Numbered from the stretch's first letter, positions 1-12,340 are shown. The stretch is 64,000 bases of DNA from Pleurodeles waltl (GCF_031143425.1 NC_090450.1:221599442-221663441); one strand, 5' to 3'. Notes: generated by a model not told the origin, from the letters alone. Numbers and translations are program-made.

Positions 1-600
1 GTCGCCGCCCGCCATGCGGTCACCGCCGAATGGCCGCTCCGCGGTCAGGAGACCGCGGATGCCATTCTGGCTTTCCCGCTGGGCCGGCGGGCGACCGCCA
101 AAAGGCCGCCCGCCGGCCCAGCGGGAAAGCCCCTGCAACATAGAAGCCGGCTCTGAATGGAGCCGGCGGTGTTGCAGGGGTGCGACGGGTGCAGTAGCAC
201 CCTTCGCGATTTTCACTGTCTGCAAAGCAGACAGTGAAAATCTTCATGGGGCCCTGTTAGGGGGCCCCTGCACAGCCCATGCCGGTGGCATGGGCAGTGC
301 AGGGGCCCCCAGGGGCCCCACGACACCCGTTCCCGCCATCCTGGTTCCGGCGGTGTAAACCGCCAGAAAAAGGCTGGCGGGAAGGGGGTCGGAATCCCCA
401 TGGCGGCGCTGCAAGCAGCGCCGCCATGGAGGATTCCCTGGGCCAGGGGAAAACCGGCGGGAAACTGCTGGTTCCCCTTTTCTGACCGTGGCTTTACCGC
501 CGCGGTCAGATTGGCCCTGGAAGCACCGCCAGCCTGTTGGCGGTGCTTCCGTTGCCCTCCACCCTGGCGGTCATAGACCGCCAGGGTTGGAATGAGGGCC
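1..600. mobile_element. GC-rich Harbinger-type MITE, left end cut by window edge
   Basis: This non-coding element is built of many short palindromes rich in CCGCC and GGCGG. The right end reads as the inverse of GGCCCTCATT followed by CCAACCCTGGCGG. It is followed by TAA (601-603), a typical 3-bp Harbinger target site. Internal hairpins are clear: a 14-bp stem at 210-223/227-240 with an AAA loop, and a second around 263-309. The copy at 54457-55039 has the same order of blocks in the same orientation. The ORFs within it are by-products of GC-rich palindromes and have no protein-family signature. Confidence 0.75.
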
Positions 601-929
601 TAAATGTCTTTGGCTATGTACACATATTAGATTTTTGGCTGCCAACAATTTGTGTTGATTGTAAGTTAGAAAGGTGTTGCCTGAAAAACCTAAGACCCGC
701 TGGGAGAGATAAACATTCCACATACAAGAGTTAACAGAGGACAGCAAAAGGTCACTGGAGCAGAATATCTAAATGAATGCAATTGATGCAGAGCGCTCCC
801 TGTACCACTGATGACCCTAAAGACTTGTTTTATATCACTGGATGACTCCTCCAACCTGTGTGATCAAGAGCGGGCAAGAGTTTTCCAACTACTCCTGCGC
901 CTTTTGCAAAATGTTGTGGCGTTCCAAAC
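601..929. other. Unassigned spacer
   Basis: This is ordinary AT-balanced sequence between two MITEs. I see no coding signal, repeat or RNA gene in it. Confidence 0.5.
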
Positions 930-932
930 TTA

Positions 933-1439
933 GGGCCTCATTTACAAAGTCCTTGTGCCACTGTTGCGTATTTTTTTTTAATGCAGCGATGCCACTAGCC
1001 GTGCTCTTCAAACTGATGCATTGGGCTCACATTATACCTGCACCAGGTATAATGTATGCCAGGTAGGCGTTCCCATGGCAAAAGCCACACAGAACTGACG
1101 CAGTGCAATTTACAACATTTCACTGCGTCATTCTGTGACTTCACTAAGTCAGAATTTTACCGACTGCTCAGAGCAGGTGTACAATTGATGCAGGGCTTTT
1201 CTCCATGGGGGCCTCCTCGCATTGCTAGAGTAGTATCATTTGTTTGACACTAGTCCAGCAATTCATGAGTTTAGTGCCAACAGATGCGTCAAAATTTCTG
1301 ACACATCTGTGAAATGGTGCGCAAAGTAGCTATGCATTGCAAACATAGCGCATCCATGGCATTTGTTAAGGGATCTTAGGGCTGCACAAGAAATCTGACA
1401 CATCAGGGCCGATGTATCATATCCTTGTAAATGAGGTTG
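933..1439. mobile_element. MITE with TTA target duplication
   Basis: The left end GGGCCTCATTTACAAAG (933) is matched in inverse by CTTGTAAATGAGG near 1424-1436. The flanks are TTA on both sides (930-932 and 1440-1442), the 3-bp TWA-type duplication expected of PIF/Harbinger elements. The interior is non-coding, so the element is non-autonomous. The terminal sequence resembles, but is not identical to, those of the 1-600 and 24632-33675 elements. Superfamily assignment rests on the target duplication and termini only. Confidence 0.65.
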
Positions 1440-1442
1440 TTA

Positions 1443-3049
1443 GGATTTAAATGTAGTCCTCACTCTGAAGGTCTTCTTCAGTCTTTAGTCTATTCATCCA
1501 CCTAACAAATCGTTGTTAGGAATGCTGAAAAGAATGTAAGATAGTTCAGAAGGCTAGGCACTCGCTTGCAGTTCAGACTCAACGATGAACAACGATGAAC
1601 AACTCATCATTCTAAATTTGATAACATGAATAACAATCCTTTAGCTTATTCTAGCTGAGTCACATGGGAAGACAGTCATCTGAAAGATATATTAGAGCCC
1701 CTCATTTCTCATTCCCATTCATTGTTTACAAACGACTTGATTTCTGGATATGTCCCTCAAATACGTTTCACCCTTCGACATTCACAATATAAGCGCACAA
1801 CACATTTTCTTCTCTACTCCTGTGTCTTCTACACTCTTATTTGCTCGTCCTTCGTCTCTCTTTACCCCACTCCTTCTGACCTGCTTTTTTTTCTGTCGCT
1901 TCCCCCCTTTGTCTCTTTCCTATATTACTTCCACCCTCTGTCCCTTCCCTTCCTTTTTCTGTTTGCCGCCTCTTTTTCCTTCTCTCGTTACCCTCCTATT
2001 CTCACTCTGCCCCACCTCTTCAGAATCTTTTCACAAAAAACAAGAATACAATAAAGCAGTCTGCTTATACCAAAATGTTTGCTTTGTGGGCAGACAGATT
2101 AACAAACAGCTGTGTTCGATATTTTAGAGGATTACAGTTTTTGGTTCAAAAGGGCGACGGACAACAAGGCAACAGACAAGTCTGAATACCTTTAATGCAG
2201 AACAGCAGTTCGCCTAAACAAATCATAATGGGCACGCAACGTGTAGGGAGTGCGGCCCAGCTTCCCGCCAGCCGTGTATGTCACGAGAAGAAGGTTCGAT
2301 TCATTTAGCGGCTTCCGGTCCTGTGAATATAGGCAAGTCACTGTACCTCATGAAAGCTAAAGTAAAAAAATATAGAATCTAGCACTCCTATAACAGACTC
2401 GAACTCCTGAGTTAAGTTCTCGCTATATAAAAGAATATAAAAATGCGATTAACAGAGCACTAAGGCTTATCTAAGCGAATGACGCACAGTTTGCTGTACT
2501 CTGTTCTGCAGTCGCTTTCTCTAAACTTGTACACTTACTGTTAGCTATCTCCGACTGGCAGTGACCACCTGCTGATCCCTTGGGGCTCGTCTGCTGCCAG
2601 GGGTGCCCCGTGCATTTCAACGATAGAACACAGGCCAGCCATGCTGAACAGGGTCCAGTCTGCCAAGATATTCAAAGGAGAAGAACGGAATTGCGCGTAG
2701 TATTACCACTCTGTAGTTCCTGCTCTGGTGTGTTCGATCGTGTGCCCAAGAATCACAGTGGCAACCCCCTGGACGATAGGCGGTAACCCCCACAGGTGAA
2801 GGCAGATGAGGCTACTCCAGCATGTGCTTAGGCCCAGCTTTAGGGTGGTTCGACCTATGCAGCCGAAGCTGGAAGTGAGTGCTTAGCGGAGGGGCTGTGT
2901 TTAGAAAGAACTTATGGGTTTAAAAGCACCTGCTGCAGAGTTACACGTGTGTCCAGCAGTTTCCCAGAAACAATAAAAATGTCAAGACTACTCTAGTGGT
3001 TAATGAACCTTCTAGAGAAAGATGGAGTTTTGCCTAGTGGCAGTTTTAT
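1443..3049. other. Unassigned stretch with a pyrimidine-rich tract
   Basis: About 1790-2035 is strongly pyrimidine-rich on the plus strand (long C/T runs), which creates two overlapping low-complexity ORFs that I do not regard as genes. A possible SINE-like segment lies near 2235-2400. The rest, to the L1 3' end near 3050, has no feature I recognise. Confidence 0.4.
2235..2400 (+). repeat. Possible SINE-like segment with Pol III B-box
   Basis: GGTTCGATTC (2293-2302) matches the Pol III B-box core, and TAGGGAGTGCGG about 45 bases upstream is a loose A-box candidate. Downstream, GGCAAGTCACTGTACCTC resembles the conserved core of MIR/CORE-type SINEs. Neither a second copy in the window nor flanking duplications could be seen, so this is only a suggestion. 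It could be chance similarity. Confidence 0.25.
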
Positions 3050-3299
3050 TAGTTCGATATATTTTATTGTAAGTAAGAAGACAATACAAAAAATACACAT
3101 TATTGGTATATATAATAAAGGTATACATAACTTTAAAACACAACTCCTATTGCATTATATATACACTTAAAATAACTAATTGTCTTGAATGTCATAGAAA
3201 AGAAATGGTGACTAAGAAACAAACAATGGATACTTCCAAACGTATTGTGTTGTCAACCACAACTGTGAGAAGTAATAAATACAAGTACTAAATACATCA

Positions 3300-4553
3300 C
3301 ATGTATGTGGCTATATAGTCATCGATTGGTCTCCAGAACTGTTGAATTGAAGATACATTTTTAGATGTTCTCTTAAAGGATCAATGAGCACCAGATCTAA
3401 CAAGGGTAAGATAGGACCACCAAGCCCTGATTGATACTGCCGCAGCTGATTTCCAATAAGATATGATAGATTTGATGGTGATAGTAATGAGGAGACCAAA
3501 CAGATTAGAATGGGGAGATGATAATTTAGGAGATAATGCATGAGATTTACAAATAATCAAACTATATGTAGGAGAATCTGAGATAGGAAGTACTTTAACA
3601 GTGATATCCCAAACATTTTTCAAAAACTGTAATATTGCTACTCATTCTCATATAACATGCTTTAGTGATCCATCATTTTGTTTATATTGCCAATGAAGAG
3701 GTGAATCAATAAGTTTAGCCTTATATATTTTATATGGAGTCCATAAACAAGTATAATATAAGCATTTGTTTGTGATAATGATGCATGGAACCCTCCCGAA
3801 ATTTTACTTATCCATATTTGTTTCCAATCCTTGAAGAAATAATTCGTATAAAGTTCTGTATTCCAATACGTGCTGATAAAAGTCAAGTTGGCGGTACTAG
3901 TACAGATTAGTTGTTTATAGAATTTGGAAATGGTGTGTGAGGAGGCATAAAAAACATTGAGAGGGATTGCAGAGTCGGGGGTAGTAGTCTGAGGTAACAC
4001 ATTTGGAAAATATTTTAAAAAAATATTATAAAGATTGTCATGCTTAGGCACTTCAGAATCAGGAAACATAAATTTAGTTTGTAATTCAGAGAATGATTAG
4101 TATGATTAAACTTTATGTTAAGATTATTCCAAAGGGAAAGTTTGATTGAGTCTGAAATACATGAAGAAAATGAAGCATCAAAATCAGTAATAATTAATTA
4201 GGAGAGGTTATAAAGGAAGATGACTTAAGCTGTTTATTTGAGTTATCAAAAGATACTAATGACGGAAGAGTGAATGGTGATACTAATTGTTTTTCTATCA
4301 AAAGCCATTTAGGGGAATGCCTAGGATCAATGCAAGTAAACCAAAGAGAACCCTGTTTTAAAATGAATGCTTTATGATGTTGGAAAAAAATCCGTCAAGC
4401 CAAAGCCACCATTAAGTTTGAAAATAAGTCTATTCAGTTGTTTATAAAATAGGAGAGGTAATTGTAATGGGCTCATGGATAAAGTGTAAAATATAATAGG
4501 AGGAAGTACTATTTTAGCAGCTTCAAGTTTTCCCCACTATGATAAGTGTCATG
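3300..4553 (-). pseudogene. L1 ORF2 C-terminal fragment
   Basis: Translated on the minus strand, the part nearest 4553 gives WWGKLEAAKIVLPPIIFYT, the block that follows the RT core in L1 ORF2. The longest open stretch (3662-4069, 135 residues) contains YFFKDWKQIWISKISGGFHA and a tail resembling the L1 C-terminal region. Further stretches at 3311-3623 continue to the end in other frames. Several frameshifts separate these pieces. The upstream neighbour in the same LINE is the RT block at 7255-8524, separated by the repeat inserted at 4559. Confidence 0.7.
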
Positions 4554-4558
4554 GAGAC

Positions 4559-7238
4559 TGTTAGACCTAACAGCCTTTGGGTGGTGATCCCCCAACTTTT
4601 TGCTTGCCTCCCTTCATTTTTCTTACTTTGTTTTTGCTGGTTTCAGTACTCTGCACACTTTATCACTGCTGACCAGTACTAAAGTGCATGGGCTCTCTCC
4701 CCTAAGCATGGTAACTTTGTTCTTACTCAATTGGCATAGTTAATTTACGTGTGAGTCCCTAGAAAACAGCACTACATGTGACCAGGGCCTGTAAACTAAA
4801 TGCTACTAGTGGGCTTGCAGCACTGATTGTGCCACCAACGTAAGTAGCTCCTTAACCATGCCTCAGGCCTGCCATTGCAAGGCCTGTGTGTTCAGTCTCA
4901 CTGCCACTTCGACTTGGCATTAACAACTATTTGCAAAGCCTTAAGCTCACCTTTGCTTCATATAAGTCACCCCTAAGTTAGGCCCTAAGTAAACTATAGG
5001 GTGGGGTGCTATGTAAATAAAAGGCAGAACATGTACTTATGGGATACATGTACGTAGCATTTTGCACATTGCAAACAGCAAATCGGGCCGTTTGCGATGT
5101 GCAAAATGCACTTTGGCATGTTCCAACCCACTTTTGTGATTCGGTAAACTATTCACTGAATCGCAAAAAGGGATTGCGAGTTGCAATTAGAAGGGGTGTC
5201 CCCTTCCTAATTGCGAGTCGCAGTCCCATGTATGATTGTTTTGTGACTGCGAATGCAGTCGCAAAACAATCCCAGTTAGCACCAGGGTCACACTGGTACT
5301 AACCCATTCGCAAAAGGGAAGGGGTCCACATGGGACCCCTTCCCCTATGTGAATGGCAGTAAAAACATTTTTTCTGACCAGTGCCTGATCTGAAAAAATG
5401 AAACGAAAATGTTTCATTTTTTCTTTTGGAAATGTATCTCATTTTTGTTTAAGGAAAACGGGCTGCATTTAAAAAAAAAACTGCTTTATTTAAAAGCAGT
5501 CACAGACATGGTGGTCTGCTGTCTCCAGCAGGCCACCAACCCTGTGAGGGTGGCCATTCCCAAGGGGTTTGCAAATTGTGACCTACCTCATAAATATTCA
5601 TGAGGTAGGTCATTTGTGACCCCCTTGCAAATCGCAAATAGTGTAATTGACACTGTGCAACATAAGGTTTTGCGACTCACAAATTGCGAGTCGCAAAACC
5701 AAACTTTAGTACATGTAGTCCTTTGTGTTTTACATGTCCTCATAGTGAAAAACTCACAAATTTGTTTTCCACTACTGTGAGGCCTTCTCCTCTTAAAGAC
5801 TAGCATTAGAATTGTCCTCATATACTTTTAAGTGGTAGTTTCTGATATGGAAGGAGTAGCCCTGTCATGTTTAGTATGGACAGAATGGTATTAGAAATAT
5901 TGGTGAAGCTGGATTTATTAGTAGTATTTTAGGAAAGCCACTTTTAGAAACTGGATACTTCTCTGCACTTGCCATCTGTGCCTTACAGCCTGTCTCAAGT
6001 CCATGTCTGGTCTGTGCTGGTTGGCAGCTCCCCTTGTGCATTCCAAACAGACAGTCATAAACACAGGACATTCTGTCACATCTGCATTCATCTGTAGGAA
6101 GGGTGGAGGGGCCTCTCTTACATTTCAAATGCCAGTCGCCTGCCCTCATATAAAGGACTGATAACCCCGACTGGGATCCTGGCAGACAGGACTGGGCTAA
6201 AAGGGGAATTTGTGCAATTCAAAACCACTCTTTGATGTTTCCCCCACATCAAAGTCAATTATAAACTGGGACTCTGACCCCACCAAATTAGACACTTCTG
6301 TATCTACACCTGAACTCTGTCAGAGGAGCTGCCTGGCTGCCGAAAGGACTCATCTGGACTGCTTTGTTGAGAAGGACTGATGCCCAGATGTTGTCCTGCT
6401 CGCCACTGGCAGCTGAATGTGCTGTATACCTGCTTTTAGCTAGTTTTCCAACTTCAGCAACACCTGGAATTTCTTCAGTGTCACCAGCAAAGATGCCACA
6501 GCCTGCTCCAGCCCCGTGGACCTCGCTGCACGCAATGACCGCGGCCTGCAACACAATTTCGACGTTTCAACGACACTGCTGATGTCCCGCAGTGTTATCA
6601 CAACACTGTGAAGTCAACACATCATGTCTTGACTGACTGGATCCATCAACACCACCGGGTCACAAGGAACCAATGGCCTCACCACTGATACCACACCAGC
6701 CCCCCCTTTGCAGTACGGAACCAACGCCTCCTCTCTCCAGATGCCATTATGGACTGATGCCACACCGGCCCTATTGACGCCTCACCTCCACAAAGTTTCT
6801 TCTTTTACAATGGTACTGTACCTGGGGGTTCATTCGACTCCGTGACCTGTGCCAGTGGTGTCGGACTATTGAGAACGACTTTGTCAATGACGCTGTGATA
6901 GCCCCAGTTGGAGAAATTGTGTTTCTAAGCGCTTTAATGGGATTTAATCTTTAAAAATTAATAACTTTGCATGTGTACATTGGATTGTCATTGTTCCAAT
7001 TTTATTTGATTCAAATAAATATTCTATAGTTTTCTGAACCTGTGTGATGTATTTTTGTAGTGTTTTCATAGTGGTATGGTATGAGTTATTGCACAGTTAC
7101 TTTACACTTTGCCTTTTACATTAAGCCTGATGGCTCAGTGCCAAGCTACCAGAGGGTGGGCACAGGATAATTTGGATTGTGTTGTGACCTACCCTGAGTA
7201 GGATTGTGGTCCCTACTTAGATAAGGGTGTTTAGTGAG
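4559..7238 (+). mobile_element. LTR-like dispersed repeat, copy 1, 3' end truncated
   Basis: The copy begins TGTTAGACC and runs collinear with the copy at 52169-55656: shared blocks include TCACTGCTGACCAGT and CAGGGCCTGTAA (4650-5030), then further blocks after the MITE insertion at 5041-5721. An AATAAA lies at 7014-7019, and the copy 2 end region is matched to about 7238, where similarity stops before the expected CTAACA terminus. It has no long meaningful ORF. It is inserted in the L1. The left flank is GAGAC, but no matching right duplication is visible, so the right end was probably lost by deletion. Confidence 0.7.
5041..5721 (+). mobile_element. Harbinger-type MITE, ATGTA family, copy A
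   Basis: The termini are GGGATACATGTACG (5041) and the inverse GTACATGTAGTCC (ending 5721). Flanks are TAT and TTT, a probable 3-bp duplication with one change. The interior has the family hallmarks: GCGAGTCGCA-type motifs, paired blocks around GGACCCCTTCCC, a CAGTCACAGACATGGTGGTC block, and a near-palindrome CCTCATAAATATTCATGAGG near 5585-5604. It is nested inside the LTR-like repeat. Related copies lie at 22994, 35312 and 50402. Confidence 0.75.
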
Positions 7239-7254
7239 TGTGAAAATTGTAGTC

Positions 7255-8524
7255 TTAATTTAAATTTCTCTTTCTGCCAAATAATGGCAGTATTGTCTAA
7301 TACTGTAGGTGTGCAGTGGACATTAAGGGGGAAAATTCTGCTTTATAAATGCTCAAAGTGTAACCCGAAGCTCAAGTGTAGTCATTTCTAATATTGTAAA
7401 GTGCAGGTATAGAAATAGCAGGATTGCTACAATATAGCAGAACATCATCTGCATAAGCTGACTTTTTAAATGTAATGTTAGCCATATCTATTTCTGTGAT
7501 ATCATTGCAGGTTCGAAAATGGGAAAGAAAAGACTACATTGCTAACAAGAAAAAGAAGAAGTAATATGGACATCCTTGTCGGGTCCCTTTACGAAGACAA
7601 AATGAGTTTGAAAACTGACCATTACTAAACAGGCATGCTGAAGGGGAACCCTACCGTCATTTAAAAAAAATTATTTCCCAAATTAAAGGAAGAAAGCATT
7701 TGAAATAAAAAATGGCAATCAACTTTATTAAAGGCTTCCTCCGCACCTAAAGTGAGAAGGCCAGTGGGTGATATATCAAACGATTTATTATCAATAATAT
7801 GAAAAAGGAGTTGCATATTATTGACAGAAAAATTTATCAAGAATCTCAGGTGTAGATGTAGCAATTGTACCATTATCCCTATGAGTAGCATGAATTTGGA
7901 TTTTGCCTTTTTTGATGCGAAGATAGCTAAAAGTTTCCCTGATCTATAGCATTAAAGGCAAATTTTGCTTTTTGATTAGATATCTGTATTCTAGCTCTTC
8001 TACTTAATAATGAATGATATTCAGATCGAATTTTTTGCAGAGTTTTAAAAGCAATATTGTTAGGAGAAATAAATAGTCTTTCAAATTGTTTCTCTAAGTC
8101 AAATAGTTTGGCATTGAATGTCTTATTTTCGTGTGCATTATCGAAAGTATCACTCCTTGTAAATATGTCTTAAAAGCATCCCATTTTATGATAGAAGATG
8201 TTACACCATCAAGGTTGAGAGAAAAGCAGTCATGAATAGCCATTAATATTGTGTCTTTGTGAACATCCTGACGAACTGTATCAACATTCATGTGCCATCG
8301 GGGATGAGAGATACAGTTATTAACTTGTAAATATAGTGAAATAATTGCATGATTACAAAGCTCAATATTTCCAATAGAACGTTAAGTTATAAACTTTACC
8401 AAATCTCTGGATGTTAAAAGATAATCTAAGTAGGCGTGAGTGAGAATTATGAGGGTATAATAAAAAGGTGAAGTCTCCATAAGTGAGGAAATGTAATCTC
8501 CAAATGTCAACAAGTTTAGAGTTC
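7255..8524 (-). pseudogene. L1 ORF2 endonuclease end and reverse transcriptase fragment
   Basis: Minus-strand reading from 8524 gives the C-terminal part of the AP endonuclease (DYLLTSRDLVKFI), a linker, then EEAFNKVDCHFLF, an altered form of the RT motif with the first catalytic aspartate region. Further down are TRQGCP and AYADDVLLY. The YADD codons lie at 7444-7455 and are intact. A block of RT between the linker and the EEAFNKVD motif is missing, and frameshifts and stops interrupt the frame. The N-terminal endonuclease half is across the piggyBac-like insertion at 13399-13900. Confidence 0.75.
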
Positions 8525-8999
8525 TTAACCCCTTGGGACCAAGGACGTAATAGTTACGTCCATGGCTGCGACGCTGAGGTGCCACGGATGTAACCATTAT
8601 GTCCTAGTACTGGACCTCGGGAGAAGCACTAGCGCTCCTCCCGAGGACTGCGCCACCACCAACCCATGGCAGGGCTGGAAGGGGAAACGCTTCCCCTTCC
8701 ACCCCAACCCCTCCGACTCCCCCCAGTGACATCTGATGACGTCTGATGACATCAGCGCACGATCGCTCGCTACCTCACCAGATGCCGCCCTACCGTGCTG
8801 TAAGCTTAGCTACCAGCACGGATTGGAAGAGAAATGCCAAAGCATGTGATGGGGGCCTGAGAGGCTTCAAAGGGACGGAAAGGAATTTCCTTCCCTTTGA
8901 TGTCTCTCAGGGCATTTCAGCAGCTGGATCGTGAAGCGATCCGGCTGCTGAGATGCCCACTAGACGCCAGGGATATTTTTTCAACTTGAAATTGGCATA

Positions 9000-10210
9000 A
9001 GGGTAGAGACCCCTTTGGGAAAGGTCGCTCCCCAGGGGGTAAATTATTTTCAAGGCCTTTTTTGCCCCTAGGCCTTTTTTTGCCCATAGATTGGCCTATT
9101 TTCAGTAGGGATCATTTTTTTTTTTTGGGTTTGTTTTTGAGACGTGAGGAGCAACCCCTTAGGCAAGGGTCACTCCCCTGGGGGGCAAATTATATTTAGG
9201 CCATTGATCAGACTATTTTTATTAGGCAAATCTTCCCCCAAGGGGGACAGAAACCACTAGACACCAGCAATTGGGTTTTTTGAAGGTCAAGTTCACACAA
9301 GTGTCGCTCTCCTGGGGGGCAAATTATATTTAGCCCATTTCTGCCTCCTTTGGGGCAGATCAGCCTATTCTTATTAGGGAAATCTGCCCCCAACGGGGGC
9401 AGAAACCACTAGGCACCAGGGATACTTTAAATTGTTTTACAGACGGGGAGCGACCCCTTAGGCAAGGGCCGCTCCTCTGGGAGGCAATTTTATTTTAGGC
9501 CACTTCTGCCACCCCTTACGGGCAGATCAGACTATTTTTCTTAGGCCAATCTGGGGGCAGAAACCACTAGACAACAGCGATTTTTTTTTTTGTGACAATT
9601 TAGCACAAGGGGAGCGACCCCTTAGGCACAGGTCGCTCTCCTGGGAGGCAAATTTATTTTGAGCCATTTCTGCCCCCTGGGAAGCAGATCAGCCTATTTT
9701 TCTTAGGCCAATCTGGCCCTAAGGGGGGAAGAAACCACTACGCCCTAGGGATTTATTTTTCACCAATTTCACAAAAGGGGAGCGACCCCTTAGACAAGGG
9801 TCACTCCCCTGTGGGGCTAATTTATTTAACGCCATTTCTGCATCCCTGGGGGGCAGATCTGCCTATTTCTATTAGGTAGATCAGCCCCCGGGGACAGAAA
9901 ACACTTAGGCACCAGGGATTGGTGTGTGTGTTTTGTTTGGGGGGGCAGCCCCTTCGGCAAGAGTCGCTCCCCATGGGGGGCACATTACTGTTGCCCATAT
10001 CTGCTGGGGGCAGATTGGCCCATTTTTGGAAGGCCCATCTGCCCCCATGGGGGGGGGGGGGTTGCAGAAAGACCACCAGAGACCAGGGAAGTTTTTTTTT
10101 TCAAAATAAGAGACTCTAAATAAATGCGGCCAAAGTTTTCTGCCCACCAGTTGGCAGATGGGGCAATTACCCCAGACCCACATCTGGGGGGGGCAGAAAG
10201 TCTACTAGAT
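9000..10210. repeat. Tandem array, about 140-170 bp units
   Basis: About seven degenerate units repeat the order GAGCGACCCCTTAGGCAAGGG, then CGCTCCCCTGGGGGGCAA, TTTCTGCCCCC, GGCAGATCAGCCTATT, GGGGCAGAAACCACTAG and a T-run. The marker CCCCTTAGGCAAGGG and its variants occur near 9153, 9445, 9617, 9784 and 9948. Each unit holds local inverted pairs (CGACCCC/GGGTCGC and TGCCCCC/GGGGGCA), so single strands could fold. It is non-coding. Confidence 0.85.
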
Positions 10211-10779
10211 GCCAGGGAATTAAAAAAAAAATAGTGGTGTGGTGACTACCAACCAGTATGGGCATGGTTATATCCCCACCCCAACTGAAGGGGGTAACAT
10301 TCTTTCAGCTCTACCCCCGCACACTAAAACATCTTATCCCACGGCCAGCAAGAGCACATTTGATTATTTTGGGTTTTAGTTTTACATTTGGGCCATGAGA
10401 GCTTGGCTAACTTTTAAAATTGTCCCACTTAGAATGGTGAGGAAAGCTCTCTTTGGACTTTGGGACGTTACCATGTAGAAAAACCCACAAGAGCTAGACA
10501 CATCCGAAAACTAAACATCTGGGTAAGTCCAGGGGGGTGTGCTTCACATGCACCCTGCACCATTTTGTTTCCCACAATGCTCTGCAAACCTTCAACTCTG
10601 CTGGAAATCACATGTTTTTTTCCATATTTTTGTGATGGAACCTACTGGAATCTGCAGGGATCCACAAAATTCCTTCCACCCAGCATTGTCTCATCTATAC
10701 CGATAAAAAGTTTCAAACTGCCCTTTTGGACCCGTTTTGGTTCCCCCTCAATTTCAACATGTTTTTGGCTCTTCCATGT

Positions 10780-12340
10780 CACAGGCTTTGCCCACCTACA
10801 AAAGTGAGGTATCATTTTTACCAGGAGATTGAGGGGAACGTAGGGTGGTAGGAAAGTTGTCTCAGTGGTGTGATCCCACACAGAAATGTGGGAAAAATGT
10901 GATTTCATAGCTAAATTTGAGGTTTGCTGAGGATTCTAGGTAAGAAAACACTGGGGTATCCACGCAAGTCACACGTCTCTGGACTCCCTCGGTGTCTAGT
11001 TTTCAGAAATGTCTTGGTTTGCTAGGTTTCAATGTATGGCTGCTGAGCCCAGGATCAAAAATGCAGGTGCCCACCGCAAAAACAGATTATTTTGCATTTG
11101 AAAATGTTGATGTGTCCAGATAGTGTTTTGGGGGCATTTTCTTTTGTGGACTCTAGGCCTACCCACACAAGTGAGGTACTATTTTTATTGGGAGACTTGG
11201 GGGAATGCTGTGTAGAAGTAAATTTGGGGCTCCTATCAGATTCCAGAACTGCCTGTCACTGAAATGTGAGGAAATTGTGTTTTTTGGCCAAATTGTGGGG
11301 GTTGCAGAGGATTCTGGGTAACAGAACCTGGTGAGAGCCCCACAAGTTACCCCATCCTGGATTCCCCTAAGTGTGTAGGTTTAAAAAATGCACAGGTTGG
11401 GTAAGTTTCCCTAGGTGCCGGCTGAGCTAGAGGCCAAAATCCACAGCTTGACACTTTGCAAAAAACAGCTCGGTTTACTTTGGGAAAATGTGATGTGTCC
11501 CGTTGTGTTTTGGAGCATTTCCTCTCGCAGGCACTAGGCCTACCCACACAAGTGAGATACCATTTTTATATGGAGACCTGGGAAAACGCTGGGTGGAAGT
11601 AAATTTGTGGATCCTCTCAGATTCCACAACTTTCTGTCACTGAATAGAGGAAGGAAAAGTGTTTTTGGGCCAAATTTTGAGGTTTGCAAAGGATTCTGGG
11701 TAACAGAACCTGGTGAGAGCCCCACAAGTCACCCCATCGTGGATTCGCCTACGTGTCTTGTTTTAAAAAATGCACAGGTTTTGTAGGTTTTCCTACGTGC
11801 CGGCTGAGCTAGAGATCAAAATCCACAGCTTGGTACTTTGCAAAAAACAGCTCTGTTTTCATTGGGAAAATGTGATGTGTAAACGTTGTGTTTTGGGGCA
11901 TGTTCAGTCGCAGACACTAGGCCTACCCACACAAGTGAGACACCATTTTTATCGGGAGAATTGGGGGAACGCTGGGTGGAAGGAAATTTGTGTCTCCTCT
12001 CAGATTCCAGAACTTTCTTTCACAGAAATGTGAGGAAAAAGTGTTTTTTGGCCACATTTTAAGATTTGCAAAGGATTCTGGGTAACAGAACCTGTTGAGC
12101 GCTCCACAAGTCACCCCATCTTGGATTTCCCTAGGTATCTAGTTTGCAAAAATGCACAGGTTTGGTAGGTTTTCCTAGGTGCCGGCTGAGCTAAAGATCA
12201 AAATCCACAGCTAGGCACTTTCCAAAAAGTCAGTTTTCAATGTAAAAATGTGATGTGTCCATGTTGCGTTTCCTGTCGCGGGCATTAGGCCTACACACGC
12301 AAGTGAGGTACCATTTTTTATTGGGAGACGTGGGGGAACA
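10780..12340. repeat. Tandem array, about 370-380 bp units
   Basis: AAGTGAG (followed by GTA, GTAC, ATAC or ACAC) marks unit starts at 10802, 11169, 11550, 11933 and 12301, giving spacings of 367, 381, 383 and 368. Units share TTCTGGGTAACAGAACCTG, CCCCACAAGTCACCCCAT, GGTGCCGGCTGAGCTA and AAATGTGATGTGTCC. Units have drifted by point changes and small indels. ORFs across it are short and strand-inconsistent, so it is treated as non-coding. Confidence 0.85.

Noticed and set aside
1722..2127. Two overlapping ORFs of 110 and 125 residues
   Set aside because: Both are products of a pyrimidine-rich tract (Ser/Leu/Phe/Pro-rich), in different frames, with no domain signature.
7225..7260. Search for a GAGAC duplication at the right end of LTR-like copy 1
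   Set aside because: No match is visible; the 3' terminus seems deleted, so no target duplication is claimed for this copy.
9000..10210. Regular repeats that could suggest a CRISPR array
   Set aside because: Units are 140-170 bp, degenerate and without short conserved repeats and unique spacers; the context is a eukaryotic transposon.
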